This document shows, piece by piece, positions 8,969 through 18,293 of a stretch of 64,000 nucleotides of DNA. The notes beneath the pieces are model-generated. The model saw only the letters and a program-made list of their open reading frames with translations. It was not told the DNA's origin and ran no database searches. Both the position numbers and the translations under genes were made by a program. The stretch's first letter is position 1. Each line of letters starts with the position of its first letter. Origin of the DNA: Bacillus marinisedimentorum (lineage in GTDB: Bacteria > Bacillota > Bacilli > Bacillales > Bacillaceae_O); assembly GCF_001644195.2 (NCBI RefSeq), contig NZ_LWBL02000015.1:53427-117426 (forward strand), read 5' to 3'.

Positions 8969-10156
8969 ATGAGGTTTCTGATTGAGTATAAAGATTTCAA
9001 AACGAAAGAGACAAACAATGTGTCGCTGCACTTGCTTGATACATTTTTAAATGAACACCTTATCGGCACATTTCATGGACATACCTATGAATGCATCCTG
9101 ATCCGGTTTGTCACTAATGCTCCCCCAACGAGGAAACTGAAGCTGAAATCCCTTTATAATACGATTGCCGAAGTAGAAGTGAACGGGGATTTCAACGGTT
9201 CAAGCGGGCTGGATATAGAGGATTTCAGGCAGGGGTTATTCAAAGCGGAAGAAGCCATTAAAAGGGTGCCCCTTATCGAACGTAAAGAACCGATGGATTT
9301 TCAGCAAGCAAAACTTCTTGATGATTATAAACATGCAATTGAACATGCGCCAAAGACAAGGGAAGAGCTCGTTCAATATGCACAACATGAACAAAACACG
9401 AGGTTTGGAAACCAGGCCAAAAGGGCGGATTGTTTATTGTACAGCTATTCAATTAATCCCCGTCCGTTAACCCGAAAGTTAACGGGAATCCGCATCTACA
9501 GCCAATTTGAAAAGGGGGCGCTGGCTCCATTCGATTTTATCTATTCAGCTATATTCAGTAATTTATTAAGAAGGGCTAATGTGCTGCTTCCCAATTATGA
9601 TGAAATATATATCAATATTGCTGAAACGATGGAACAGGCAAAACAGGAAATCGCCTTGGAAACCTGGCACAAATATACGTATTCTACGCTGGACTTGTCC
9701 ACGTACCTATCTTCTGATGATGAAGTGAAATCACAGATGCTGTTCAACAGTATTTGCGCTGGGCTGAGATTAATTGCGGAAATTGATGACTTAGAATCGG
9801 AAAAAATCGAGGAAGTTATTACTCTTGTTAAAAACAATGGACCGGATATGGAATTGACCTATGCTTCCAAACAAAATAAGAACTATTTGGCAGAGGTCAT
9901 CTATAACGTTCCAAAGAGCCATCTCAATAAAGCAGAATACAAGCTTAGGGTTACCGAGTTGAAATCGGGGAAATCAGGTGTTGCCCATATCGACTTCATC
10001 GATACATATTGGGCACCATACAGTTTTGGAAAGATATCCATTAAAAAAGATGAGATTATCATAAAGGGAAGGGAAAGCTTGAGGGCAGAAATATCCAGGG
10101 AAGCAGATAACCTCCCTGATGAGTATCTATTTAAAATTTCCGATATGATTTTGTAA
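8969..10156 (+). CDS. Unrecognised protein of 395 residues
   Basis: I do not recognise a family. The frame is long, begins at ATG 8969 with AAAAGGAG upstream, has normal Bacillus codon use and ends at its own terminator, so it is a real gene. It is soluble, has no signal peptide or membrane segment, and contains few cysteines. The N-terminal 200 residues mix strands and helices ('RFLIEYKDFKTKETNNVSLH', 'EVEVNGDFNGSSG'); the C-terminal part includes a strand-rich segment around 'AEYKLRVTELKSGKSG'. A TATAAT at 8929-8934 could be its -10 box. It stands alone, so context gives no function. Confidence 0.75.
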   Translation: MRFLIEYKDFKTKETNNVSLHLLDTFLNEHLIGTFHGHTYECILIRFVTNAPPTRKLKLKSLYNTIAEVEVNGDFNGSSGLDIEDFRQGLFKAEEAIKRVPLIERKEPMDFQQAKLLDDYKHAIEHAPKTREELVQYAQHEQNTRFGNQAKRADCLLYSYSINPRPLTRKLTGIRIYSQFEKGALAPFDFIYSAIFSNLLRRANVLLPNYDEIYINIAETMEQAKQEIALETWHKYTYSTLDLSTYLSSDDEVKSQMLFNSICAGLRLIAEIDDLESEKIEEVITLVKNNGPDMELTYASKQNKNYLAEVIYNVPKSHLNKAEYKLRVTELKSGKSGVAHIDFIDTYWAPYSFGKISIKKDEIIIKGRESLRAEISREADNLPDEYLFKISDMIL

Positions 10157-10180
10157 AAGGACTATTCAACTTCTGTCGCC

Positions 10181-10206
10181 TGGTAAAAACCAGGCGTTTT
10201 TATGTA
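10181..10206 (+). terminator. Terminator of the 395-residue gene
   Basis: CGCCTGG/CCAGGCG with a short A-rich loop, followed by five T, 25 bases after the stop codon. Confidence 0.85.
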
Positions 10207-10340
10207 GAAAAGGTGAGAGGGATGGATAGATTTGCATAAGGATCAGTCCTTTACTGACTGCAAATAAACCATGCGGCATTACTATCCTACTATTTTTTGT
10301 TATAGTAGAAGTATATGAAAAATTCTGAAAAGGTGAATCT

Positions 10341-11291
10341 ATGAAATTACAAGATGATTTTCAATCCTTTCCATATCCCTTTAAAGACAGTGACGTCTAC
10401 AGATACTCCAACAACGCGGTTCCGCTAGATCCTCCACAAGCGATAGAGTTGACAGACAAGTACCTGGATGAAATCCGCCTGAAACGAGAGCTGCTGACAA
10501 AGCACCCGGAACGCTGCTATCAATCATTGCCACATACAATTGAGGCACAATGGGAAATTGTCGATCTCGTTATTCATCAACTCGTTTTTTATTATCCTGA
10601 AAAATTCAATTTAGAAAAAAAGGGTGACCGCTGGACGTTTACAAGCGTCCAGACAAATGAAACCGCTGTCTTCACTTTCGGTGACAGTACAACCCTTGAA
10701 GAAGAGCCTCTGGATTTTATCGGCCGCCATGTACAGGAAGATGTGATCCTGATGATGGAACGGGACGGCGACTTGTTTTTGGATGCCGGGCAGCTCTGTT
10801 TTCCGGCGAATTGGTCGCTTTATTTCGACCTCGGCATGAACTTTAAAGAAATTCATACCCCGATCCCCGGATTTCAGGCCGATGCCCTTGATGACCGCAT
10901 CCTGCAGTTTTTAATGCGGCTGGAGGCCGGGACGCCGTGGTGGAGGAAGAATTGGTCACTCATGGCCGGGAACCGGCTCGATACGTCCCTTGAAACCTTC
11001 TCCAAATGGGGGAAGGCCCGCAGGCAGGTGACAAAGGAAAATGCCGGTGAGCTTGTCCATTTCAGGGTGGAAGTGCAAAAGCTGTTCCGCCTTCCAAAAA
11101 GCAATGGCATTTTATTTACCATTCATACACACACGATGCCATTGGAAACGTTCATCCAGCATACGCCCTGGCTGGAGCAATTTTATGCGATTCTTCAGGA
11201 GCTCCCTGATTTCATCGCTGACTACAAAGGGATCGGCCTGTTTCGGCAGCAGGTGCTTGACTATCTTGCAGAGGAAGTGGAAAAGAGATGA
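10341..11291 (+). CDS. DUF3445 heme-dependent oxidative N-demethylase, catalytic subunit
   Basis: A 316-residue protein of the DUF3445 family, whose characterised members use heme and oxygen to remove a methyl group from secondary amines such as dimethylamine. Family-like segments are the N-terminal 'YPFKDSDVYRYSN', the central 'FIGRHVQEDVILM' and the 'NWSLMAGNRLDTSLETFSK' region followed by 'FRVEVQKLFRLPKSNGILFT' . The stop overlaps the start of the next gene by four bases (ATGA). An inverted repeat CTACTAT/ATAGTAG at about 10288-10310 lies in the promoter region. Together with the next two genes it forms an electron-transfer amine oxygenase. Confidence 0.88.
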   Translation: MKLQDDFQSFPYPFKDSDVYRYSNNAVPLDPPQAIELTDKYLDEIRLKRELLTKHPERCYQSLPHTIEAQWEIVDLVIHQLVFYYPEKFNLEKKGDRWTFTSVQTNETAVFTFGDSTTLEEEPLDFIGRHVQEDVILMMERDGDLFLDAGQLCFPANWSLYFDLGMNFKEIHTPIPGFQADALDDRILQFLMRLEAGTPWWRKNWSLMAGNRLDTSLETFSKWGKARRQVTKENAGELVHFRVEVQKLFRLPKSNGILFTIHTHTMPLETFIQHTPWLEQFYAILQELPDFIADYKGIGLFRQQVLDYLAEEVEKR

Positions 11292-11746
11292 GTCAGGTCC
11301 AGGCAGAGCTTTCACTCAAGAAGGGGAAAAGGAAGTATTTATTTTGCGCTGATGAAAAGGGGGCGGAAGTTCTCAATGCCCTCATTCCTCAAGCTGAAGA
11401 AGAACATGTCCCATTTGAAATTAAGACAATCGGACACGAATCCGATTCCTCCCTGAATCACTGGTTCAGCCAGCAAAAAATGGGCACGTATTTATATGTA
11501 TCGGGGACGCAGGGCTTTGTGAACCGGATACAAAAACTTGCCCTTGAAGCCGGTTTTTCAGAACAGGAAATGCAGGTGAACGTGCTTGGGGCTATAAAAA
11601 AGCAGGTCATTTGCAGTAAATGCCACGGGGTGAATGAGGCGGAGGATGAACAGAATATCACATGCAGCCAATGCGGCATCGAACTCGAGGTTTCCAGCCA
11701 TTTTTCGCGCCGGTTGGGAGGCTATCTTGGCTATACCACAATATGA
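11288..11746 (+). CDS. DmmA-like subunit of amine N-demethylase
   Basis: A 152-residue protein resembling the DmmA subunit of dimethylamine monooxygenase. The N-terminal part resembles a flavodoxin-like fold ('GTYLYVSGTQGFVNRIQKLA'), and the C-terminus has two CxxC pairs, 'CSKCHG' and 'CSQCG', as in a rubredoxin-like metal site. It sits between the catalytic subunit and the reductase and probably takes part in electron transfer or assembly. It is translationally coupled to the upstream gene through ATGA. The name depends on recall of the family. Confidence 0.78.
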   Translation: MSQVQAELSLKKGKRKYLFCADEKGAEVLNALIPQAEEEHVPFEIKTIGHESDSSLNHWFSQQKMGTYLYVSGTQGFVNRIQKLALEAGFSEQEMQVNVLGAIKKQVICSKCHGVNEAEDEQNITCSQCGIELEVSSHFSRRLGGYLGYTTI

Positions 11747-11773
11747 TCATTCAGCAATAGGGAGGGCATTCAC

Positions 11774-12736
11774 TTGCAGCAAAATCCAAAAATAGAAGTA
11801 CGAGTAAAAAATATAATAGAAGAGACCTCCGCTGTTAAACGATTCACCCTTGAAGCCATTGACAGCTCCCCGCTCCCGCCTTTCAGCGGCGGTTCGCATA
11901 TTACAGTTTTCTTGCCGCATTCCTCGGGTACACTTGAACGGCACTATTCGCTTTTTAATACGACGGCTGAACGGGGGCTGTTTGAGATTGCGGTCCGGCT
12001 GTCAGAAGACTCGGCTGGCGGCTCAAGGTTCATGCACGAAAATGTTAAAAAAGGGGATGTACTCTCTGTCAGCTGGCCGAAAAATCATTTTCAACTAAGT
12101 TTCCAGGCAAAACATCATGTATTTTATGCAGCCGGCATCGGCATAACCCCATTTTTATCCATGATGGCAGAGCTCGCCGAAAAAAGAGGTTCCTTTGAGC
12201 TGCATTACGCGGCAAAAACCAAGGAGCAGTGCGCTTTTTATGACTATTTGCGCAAGAACTATCCGAATCAATGCCGTTTTTATTTTTCAAGGGAAGAGGA
12301 CGGAAAACGGTTGTCGCCGACTCAGCTTTCGGACCATCGGATCGGTACTCATGTTTATTTTTGCGGCCCTGAGACCATGATAGACGAGTTTTCAAAAACA
12401 GCGGCAGCCTATGGATATCCATCCTTCAACGTTCATTTTGAGCGGTTTGCTCCGCCGCCGATAAAGGAACGGCATCCGTTCCAGGTGAAACTGCAAAGGA
12501 GCGGCGGGCAGCTTGAGGTTCCAGCGGATACTTCCCTGCTCGAAACGCTTCATCAAAACGGAGTCGATATCCCTTACTCCTGCCGTGCAGGCGGCTGCGG
12601 GACGTGTGAAGTGAAGGTGGAAGAGGGGGAAATTATTCATTATGATTCGTTTCTGACAGAAGAACAGCAAAGATCACAGCAAAGGATGCTAAGCTGTGTT
12701 TCACGGGGGAAAGGCCGGCTGGTGTTGGATGTTTGA
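11774..12736 (+). CDS. PDR/VanB-type ferredoxin reductase of the N-demethylase
   Basis: A 320-residue flavin/iron-sulfur reductase. Domains in order: flavin-binding barrel with 'RHYSLFN', NAD-binding domain with 'AAGIGITPFLSMM', and a C-terminal plant-type 2Fe-2S ferredoxin with 'SCRAGGCGTCEVKV' and the fourth cysteine in 'MLSCVSRG'. It would pass electrons from NAD(P)H to the DUF3445 heme subunit. The TTG at 11774 follows GGAGGG. No gene for the GcvT-like folate-binding subunit found in some related systems is present next to it. Confidence 0.9.
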   Translation: MQQNPKIEVRVKNIIEETSAVKRFTLEAIDSSPLPPFSGGSHITVFLPHSSGTLERHYSLFNTTAERGLFEIAVRLSEDSAGGSRFMHENVKKGDVLSVSWPKNHFQLSFQAKHHVFYAAGIGITPFLSMMAELAEKRGSFELHYAAKTKEQCAFYDYLRKNYPNQCRFYFSREEDGKRLSPTQLSDHRIGTHVYFCGPETMIDEFSKTAAAYGYPSFNVHFERFAPPPIKERHPFQVKLQRSGGQLEVPADTSLLETLHQNGVDIPYSCRAGGCGTCEVKVEEGEIIHYDSFLTEEQQRSQQRMLSCVSRGKGRLVLDV

Positions 12737-12741
12737 TATCC

Positions 12742-12788
12742 GATGAAAGGAGGACAGGTGCTGATCTGACAACTGTTCTCCTTTCATC
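12742..12788. terminator. Bidirectional hairpin between reductase and DUF421 gene
   Basis: GATGAAAGGAG (12743 on) pairs with CTCCTTTCATC (12779 on) around a long internal loop. The two flanking genes converge here. Confidence 0.7.
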
Positions 12789-13488
12789 TGTATAAGAACA
12801 CCTTCAAGGTCTCATTCCTGTCAACGGTCGCCAGCAGCACGTTTTTCACATCCGTATGGTGCATCTTTTTTAATTCAGAAATCAGCCAGCCTTCATCCTT
12901 TTGGATTTGCTTCAACTCTATGTCATTAATCTTGCCTTCTTTTATGACCGTCTTCGGGAAATCGAATGGCTCTGCCCCCTTCTGCATAGAAGCCGGTGTG
13001 ACCGGATCGTATTGCGGGTCCATAAAGACCGAAATTTTGCCGTCTGATTCCCAGAGTGCAAGTGCTACATTTTTTACATCTTTCACTTTCTCCTCACGTA
13101 ATTCTTCCAGCAGCACATCGATGGAAATCCTCGCCTTATTCAATCCCTTTTTTAAGATTTCTCCATTTTTCACAATTATGACCGGGTCACTATTAATGAG
13201 CTTCCGAACAGCCGGCCACCTCAGAATGCTGAACAGCGCAACAAGGTAAAGGGCGACTAAAACAGATGTCGTGACGACAGAACCTTTCAGTCCGAGTTGT
13301 TCGTCTGATAATGGATGGGCGATAATGTTCCCGATCACAAGAGCAATAACAAAATCCAGAAGTCTCAATTGGGAGATGGACCGCTGTCCAAGGACTCTTG
13401 CGACAATCACCAAAAAGAAAAAAGCAATGACAGCCCGCAGAGCCCATTCCAGTGTTGTAAGGGTTTCCTGTCCTTCAAAAAAATCCAT
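12784..13488 (-). CDS. DUF421 membrane protein, YetF/YcaP family
   Basis: A 234-residue protein with three N-terminal membrane segments ('ALRAVIAFFFLVIVARVLG', 'LLDFVIALVIGNIIAHPL', 'VLVALYLVALFSILRW') and a cytoplasmic DUF421 domain of two similar halves, as in B. subtilis YetF. Its 'GQRSISQLRLLDFVIALVIG' start is typical. Members have been linked to spore germination or envelope maintenance, but the biochemical role is unknown. The ATG at 13488 has AAGGAAG eight bases upstream; a GTG three codons earlier is the alternative. Single gene. Confidence 0.9.
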   Translation of the reverse strand: MDFFEGQETLTTLEWALRAVIAFFFLVIVARVLGQRSISQLRLLDFVIALVIGNIIAHPLSDEQLGLKGSVVTTSVLVALYLVALFSILRWPAVRKLINSDPVIIVKNGEILKKGLNKARISIDVLLEELREEKVKDVKNVALALWESDGKISVFMDPQYDPVTPASMQKGAEPFDFPKTVIKEGKINDIELKQIQKDEGWLISELKKMHHTDVKNVLLATVDRNETLKVFLYR

Positions 13489-13746
13489 TTTTGTCACTTC
13501 CTTTTACATGAAAGCTTCAGTTAGTTTAACACTTGTGTCGGGATAATAACCCGAAAGTAAAGTAAAGGATTACCATAGCTTTTCCGGCTTCATTATAGAA
13601 CGTTCCAACCATTTGGCGTCACGCCATGCACTTCCCTTACATAGCATAGGATGAAGTAAATCCAGAACTTCAGTCATAAAAAGTATGACGTTTAGCTCCA
13701 CGGCATAGAGATGTCTGCTAAAGAACTAACCAGGGGTGCAAATCGA

Positions 13747-14352
13747 ATGAAAAAACCTTCTATCGTTTATCATGATCACAATCCATTTATTGGTTGTTAT
13801 AAGCAAGTGGTCAGCAAGAAAGAATGCCAGAAACTGATTGATTTGGCGGAACAAAAACTCCAACCGTCAGCTATTGTTGGACAATCGAAAACCGAAATCT
13901 CGCCAGCAAGAAAATCAGATCAAGCCCAATTCCGCTATGATTGCAATGCAATTGTCCAGAAAGTGGCTGACCGAATTGCGTCCATCGCGGGCCAGCCGCT
14001 TAACCATGCGGAGGACCTGCGGGTTATCAGGTACCAGGCCGGCGGCAAATTTGATGAACATTTTGATGCGTTTGATTCTTCTGCGCGGCTTGGAAAAAAG
14101 CATATTACTAAGGGTGGCCAGCGAATTCTTACGGCCCTCCTTTACTTGAATACCGTCCATGCCGGCGGAGAGACCTTTTTTCCCGCTTTATCTCTTAATG
14201 TTCCTCCGTCACAAGGAGATCTGCTCGTTTTTGAAAATTGCAGAAAAGGAACCACTGTCCCCCATCCCCTTTCAAGGCATGGGTCGCACCCGTTAAAATC
14301 TGGGGAGAAATGGATTTCCACGCTGTGGTTCCGGGAAAAGCGGCAATACTGA
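13747..14352 (+). CDS. 2-oxoglutarate/Fe(II) oxygenase, prolyl 4-hydroxylase-like
   Basis: A 202-residue protein with the metal ligands of the prolyl 4-hydroxylase alpha-subunit family: HxD in 'KFDEHFDAFD', a distal His and a 2-oxoglutarate-binding Lys in 'HPLKSGEKWISTLWFRE'. The 'RILTALLYLNTVHAGGETFF' segment forms the central jelly-roll strands. It probably hydroxylates a prolyl peptide or a related substrate. ATG 13747 has AGGGGTG upstream; an upstream ATG at 13711 is less well placed. It is a single gene and the substrate is unknown. Confidence 0.88.
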   Translation: MKKPSIVYHDHNPFIGCYKQVVSKKECQKLIDLAEQKLQPSAIVGQSKTEISPARKSDQAQFRYDCNAIVQKVADRIASIAGQPLNHAEDLRVIRYQAGGKFDEHFDAFDSSARLGKKHITKGGQRILTALLYLNTVHAGGETFFPALSLNVPPSQGDLLVFENCRKGTTVPHPLSRHGSHPLKSGEKWISTLWFREKRQY

Positions 14353-14445
14353 GTATTCCTATTCCATGCTTGAATTGTTTTCCTTCCGTCCTTTCCGTTG
14401 ACATTGTGCCGGTTACCTGTAATAATAGCGGTAATCAAATACTGG

Positions 14446-14582
14446 TACCTTTAATTTCAGTCCCGTGAGGCTGACAAGGACAGCGGAAATGGTTTGGATA
14501 ACCCGGGGTCTATCTATGCCCATGTTTTATCCATGCGAAGAGAGGCTTCCTGTCGGTGACGGCAGGAAGCCTCTTTTGTTTT
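14446..14582 (+). promoter_or_regulatory. PyrR-type attenuator leader of codBA
   Basis: A stem-loop TCAGTCCCGTGAGGCTGA (14457-14474) within ACCTTTAATTT...CAAGGA has the features of a PyrR binding loop. It is followed by a strong terminator at 14539-14582, AAGAGGCTTCCTG pairing with CAGGAAGCCTCTT and ending in TTTTGTTTT. PyrR bound to UMP would favour termination, switching off cytosine salvage when pyrimidines are plentiful. Confidence 0.8.
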
Positions 14583-14651
14583 CCCTGAAGGTAAAAACCG
14601 AATCCGATTCGGTACCAGTTTTAGACATTCTAAAACGGGAGGAATTTAACG

Positions 14652-15926
14652 ATGGGAAAAAATAAAGTGGATCTGGATTTTTCATTGCAGGCAGTGCCGC
14701 AGGCGCAACGGAAAGGATTTTGGAGAATGCTTGTCGTTATGCTTGGTTTTACGTTTTTCTCAGCAAGCATGTTGTCCGGCGGAGCGTTAGGCATGGGCTT
14801 ATCGATGACACAATTTATTGGAGTCGTACTGGCGGGGAACTTGATTCTCGGCGCGTATACAGGATCGCTTGCATATATTGCGGCAAAAACGGGCCTTTCC
14901 ACACATTTATTGACCCGTTATGCATTCGGTGAAAAAGGATCTTACTTATCGTCATTCTTGCTGAGTGCCACACAGGTAGGCTGGTTTGGCGTCGGTGTGG
15001 CCATGTTCGCGGTACCGGTTCAAAAGGTGACAGGCATTGATACTGCTTTATTGATTGCCGTTTCAGGGTTGCTGATGACAGCGACGGCATTTTTCGGCAT
15101 GAGGGCTCTGACAATCTTAAGTTTCATCGCTGTGCCGGCGATTGCCGCACTGGGAGGATTTTCAGTACTGAAGGCAGCAGGTTCACTCGGCGGGTTCCAG
15201 GGTCTGATGGGTTACCAGCCGGAAGAGACGCTTGGCATCGCAGCAGCGCTGACCATCACGGTCGGCTCCTTTATCAGCGGGGGAACCTTGACGCCGGACT
15301 TCACCAGATTTGCAAAAACGAAACCGACAGGCGTCATCACAACAATCATCGCATTCTTCATCGGAAACTCGCTGATGTTTTTGTTTGGAGCGGTCGGCGC
15401 CATCGCAACAGGGCAGTCAGATATTTCTGAAGTGATGTTTTTACAGGGGCTGATCCTGCCGGCCATCATCGTTCTCGGGCTGAACATCTGGACAACCAAC
15501 GATAATGCCCTATACGCATCCGGATTAGGATTTTCGAACATCACAAAAGTCAAAAAGAACAAGGTCGTCATCTTTAACGGGGTCATTGGCACCATCCTTG
15601 CGATGTGGCTGTACAACAATTTTGTCGGGTTCCTTACTGTGCTCGGATCGACACTGCCGCCGATCGGTGCAATCATTGCGGCAGATTACTTCATTCTTAA
15701 TCGCGGTAAATATCCTGCATTTGAAAAAATGACCTTTAAAGCCGTAAACTGGAGTGCCATTGCTGCTTGGGCCATTGGAGCGGCGCTGGCCAAATTTGTA
15801 CCGGGCATTCCGCCTCTGAATGGAATTATCGGCGCGGCAGCTGCTTATGTGGCCATTTCCATCGCTGTTCAAAAGTTCGTAAGTTCAGAATCTGCAATTA
15901 AAGTGAAAAAGGTGACGGAAGCATGA
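14652..15926 (+). CDS. codB: Cytosine permease
   Basis: A 424-residue NCS1-family transporter with about twelve membrane segments. Typical stretches are '[19 protein letters not shown]' in the first segment, '[18 protein letters not shown]' and '[19 protein letters not shown]', the latter matching cytosine/purine permeases. It imports cytosine. GGGAGGAAT precedes the ATG. It overlaps codA by four bases, and the pair lies behind a PyrR-type attenuator, which fits a role in pyrimidine salvage. Confidence 0.94.
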   Translation: MGKNKVDLDFSLQAVPQAQRKGFWRMLVVMLGFTFFSASMLSGGALGMGLSMTQFIGVVLAGNLILGAYTGSLAYIAAKTGLSTHLLTRYAFGEKGSYLSSFLLSATQVGWFGVGVAMFAVPVQKVTGIDTALLIAVSGLLMTATAFFGMRALTILSFIAVPAIAALGGFSVLKAAGSLGGFQGLMGYQPEETLGIAAALTITVGSFISGGTLTPDFTRFAKTKPTGVITTIIAFFIGNSLMFLFGAVGAIATGQSDISEVMFLQGLILPAIIVLGLNIWTTNDNALYASGLGFSNITKVKKNKVVIFNGVIGTILAMWLYNNFVGFLTVLGSTLPPIGAIIAADYFILNRGKYPAFEKMTFKAVNWSAIAAWAIGAALAKFVPGIPPLNGIIGAAAAYVAISIAVQKFVSSESAIKVKKVTEA

Positions 15927-17191
15927 TCATTAAAAATGCAGCATTGAAAAATAAGGAAGGCGTCTGGCAAATCCTTATCGAATCAGGAAAAATCGAAAAA
16001 ATCGGGCGGGAGATTGAAACCAGCAGCGGCCACGAATCCATTGACGTTCAGGGGAACCTTGTCCTTCCCCCGTTCGTCGAACCGCATATCCACCTTGATA
16101 CAACCCTGACCGCCGGCGAACCGAACTGGAATGAGAGCGGAACGCTGTTTGAAGGGATTCAGCGCTGGGCGGAGCGGAAAGAATCCCTAACGGTTGAGGA
16201 TGTCAAAACGAGGGCAAAGACAGCACTGAAGTGGCAAATTGCCCAGGGCATCCAGCATGTCCGCACACATGTTGACATCACAGATCCCGATTTGACGGCC
16301 CTGGAAGCAATGCTGGAAGTGAAAGAAGAAATGTCGCAATACATTGACCTCCAAATTGTCGCTTTTCCTCAGGAAGGCATTCTCTCTTATCCGAATGGGG
16401 AAGAGCTGCTCGAGGAATCACTTAAGATGGGTGCGGATGTTGTCGGCGGCATTCCTCATTTCGAATTTACGAGGGAGTATGGCGTTGAATCGATGAAAAC
16501 GGCGTTCCGATTAGCTCAAAAATACGACCGCTTGATTGATATCCATTGTGATGAAATCGACGATGAACAATCGCGCTTTGTCGAGGTCGTCGCAGCAGAG
16601 GCTTATCGGCTTGGCATGGGAGAACGAGTGACAGCGAGCCACACAACGGCGATGCATTCGTATAATGATGCCTATACGTCCAAATTGTTCCGTCTGCTGA
16701 AATTGTCGAACATCAATTTTGTCGCCAACCCACTAGTGAATATCCACCTTCAGGGCCGATTTGATTCGTATCCAAAACGAAGGGGCATCACAAGGGTCAA
16801 GGAGCTGAAGGAGGCAGGTATCAACGTCTGCTTCGGCCATGATGACATATTTGATCCATGGTACCCGCTCGGAACAGGCAATATGCTGCAAGTGCTCCAT
16901 ATGGGCATTCACATCACCCAGCTGATGGGTTATGACCAGATCATGCAGTCAATTGATTTTGTAACGGATAACAGCGCCAAAACACTGCATATTGAAGAAA
17001 AGTATGGAGTAGAAGAAGGCAAACCGGCTAATTTGATCGTCCTCCATGCGGAGAATGCATATGAAGCAATACGAAAACAGGCGCCAGTGCTTTATTCAAT
17101 CAGGAATGGCGAGGTCATTGCGCAGACTGCGCCTGCTGAAACAAACATTATGCTTGGAGAGGCAAAGGAGAAGATTGCGTTTAATAGATAA
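15923..17191 (+). CDS. codA: Cytosine deaminase
   Basis: A 422-residue amidohydrolase that converts cytosine to uracil and ammonia. The metal site is visible: HxH in '[10 protein letters not shown]' (about residue 53-57), the catalytic '[14 protein letters not shown]', '[13 protein letters not shown]' and the Asp of '[15 protein letters not shown]'. All match E. coli CodA, including the normal length. It is coupled to codB through ATGA, and no spacing remains for a separate promoter. The operon ends at the hairpin near 17220. Confidence 0.95.
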   Translation: MIIKNAALKNKEGVWQILIESGKIEKIGREIETSSGHESIDVQGNLVLPPFVEPHIHLDTTLTAGEPNWNESGTLFEGIQRWAERKESLTVEDVKTRAKTALKWQIAQGIQHVRTHVDITDPDLTALEAMLEVKEEMSQYIDLQIVAFPQEGILSYPNGEELLEESLKMGADVVGGIPHFEFTREYGVESMKTAFRLAQKYDRLIDIHCDEIDDEQSRFVEVVAAEAYRLGMGERVTASHTTAMHSYNDAYTSKLFRLLKLSNINFVANPLVNIHLQGRFDSYPKRRGITRVKELKEAGINVCFGHDDIFDPWYPLGTGNMLQVLHMGIHITQLMGYDQIMQSIDFVTDNSAKTLHIEEKYGVEEGKPANLIVLHAENAYEAIRKQAPVLYSIRNGEVIAQTAPAETNIMLGEAKEKIAFNR

Positions 17192-17205
17192 CAAAAGGCT
17201 AAAAA

Positions 17206-17236
17206 ATAACGCCTGCTGACAGACAGCAGGCGTTAC
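17206..17236. terminator. Terminator after codA, shared with convergent TM2 gene
   Basis: AACGCCTGCTG/CAGCAGGCGTT with a five-base loop. On the minus strand it is followed by TTATTTTTT, so it suits the convergent TM2 gene best. Confidence 0.85.
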
Positions 17237-17253
17237 TCGATTGGTGTATGAAA

Positions 17254-17667
17254 TTACTCTGATTTCTTCAGTAAGTCCCTCTGGCTTCTAATCGAATCAA
17301 GTATGTACGCTTCGGTTTTATCATTTAACTCCTCAATGCGCCTGTTTAAGAAAAATGCATCAATCCAGGACCATATCACAGATGCCGCTAAGAGAAAAAT
17401 AAACAAGCCTAGAAGGAATTTGCTAAAGCCATATAAATAATCAACGGTTGATAACAAAAAGATAATTCCGAAAATAGGTAATGCGCTCGATAGCAGCATT
17501 GCTGAAGCATATCCATAGTTTTCTGTATAGAAACGATGTGCTCCGAAAAAACTCAAACCAGCCCATAATCCCCAGGCAGCTTCTCTATTTTTCTTCTTTT
17601 TCAGCATTTCTGATTCAAGGACAGCTAATTCTTCTAAGGTAAGGTCATTCTTTGAAATAGTAGTCAT
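17254..17667 (-). CDS. TM2-domain-like membrane protein (second of a pair)
   Basis: A protein of about 137 residues with an N-terminal charged helix, the 'GLWAGLSFFGAHRFYTENYG' segment typical of TM2 domains, and two to three membrane segments. It resembles its upstream neighbour in the N-terminal 'LTLEELAVLESEM' motif and in overall layout, so the two likely arose by duplication. The ATG at 17667 lies eight bases after the neighbour's stop, but its ribosome binding site is weak; ATG 17706 would overlap the neighbour. The function of TM2 proteins in bacteria is largely unknown. Confidence 0.75.
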   Translation of the reverse strand: MTTISKNDLTLEELAVLESEMLKKKKNREAAWGLWAGLSFFGAHRFYTENYGYASAMLLSSALPIFGIIFLLSTVDYLYGFSKFLLGLFIFLLAASVIWSWIDAFFLNRRIEELNDKTEAYILDSIRSQRDLLKKSE

Positions 17668-17674
17668 GCTGGTT

Positions 17675-18001
17675 CTAATTTGCTGCAGCCGAATTTTGTT
17701 TGGCATTTTTCAGCAAGCGGATTTCTGAAAGTACTTCATTCTCAATTTTTTCGTTCGTGTCCTTTATCATGCCGTTCAGCAAGAAAAGATCAATTAGGGT
17801 CCAAATACCCAGACCGCCAAGAGTTAATAACATTGCAACAGCAGTCCCTGTTTTACCCAGGTAAAAACGATGGCCGCCCAAACCGCCTGTAAAGATCCAT
17901 AGCAGCCAGGCTGTTCCAGTTGATTTTTGTTTTTTGCTCATTTCGGAACTTAATAGTTGTAGATCTTCGGATGTAAGATCTTGTTTTTGTACTAATGACA
18001 T
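17675..18001 (-). CDS. TM2-domain membrane protein (first of a pair)
   Basis: A 108-residue protein with the classic TM2 pattern '[20 protein letters not shown]' followed by '[17 protein letters not shown]'. The N-terminal '[18 protein letters not shown]' is a charged helix also found in the second gene. ATG 18001 is chosen because GGGGGTT lies upstream; a longer frame reaching 18193 has no ribosome binding site. The pair is likely cotranscribed. Confidence 0.85.
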   Translation of the reverse strand: MSLVQKQDLTSEDLQLLSSEMSKKQKSTGTAWLLWIFTGGLGGHRFYLGKTGTAVAMLLTLGGLGIWTLIDLFLLNGMIKDTNEKIENEVLSEIRLLKNAKQNSAAAN

Positions 18002-18293
18002 TACAATAACCCCCAAAATTTTCATTTTTATAGAACATAATATACATATTACCATTAAAATTTGTAAAAGTGTGTAAAATTTTGAATTATTTTGTCCTAC
18101 TGTGTTTCTTTTATATCTCATACCGAGGTAATCAAAAGAGATATAAAGTGGGACAGCAAAAAGTCTGCCTTTAATCGGTACAGTCCCAGGCAAGAAACCT
18201 CACTAAAAACGGACAGACACCTTTTTCTTCACAAACCTCATAAGGAAGAGCGCCGGGTCATACAATGGGTAAAAAAATAGAGGGTGGATAAAG

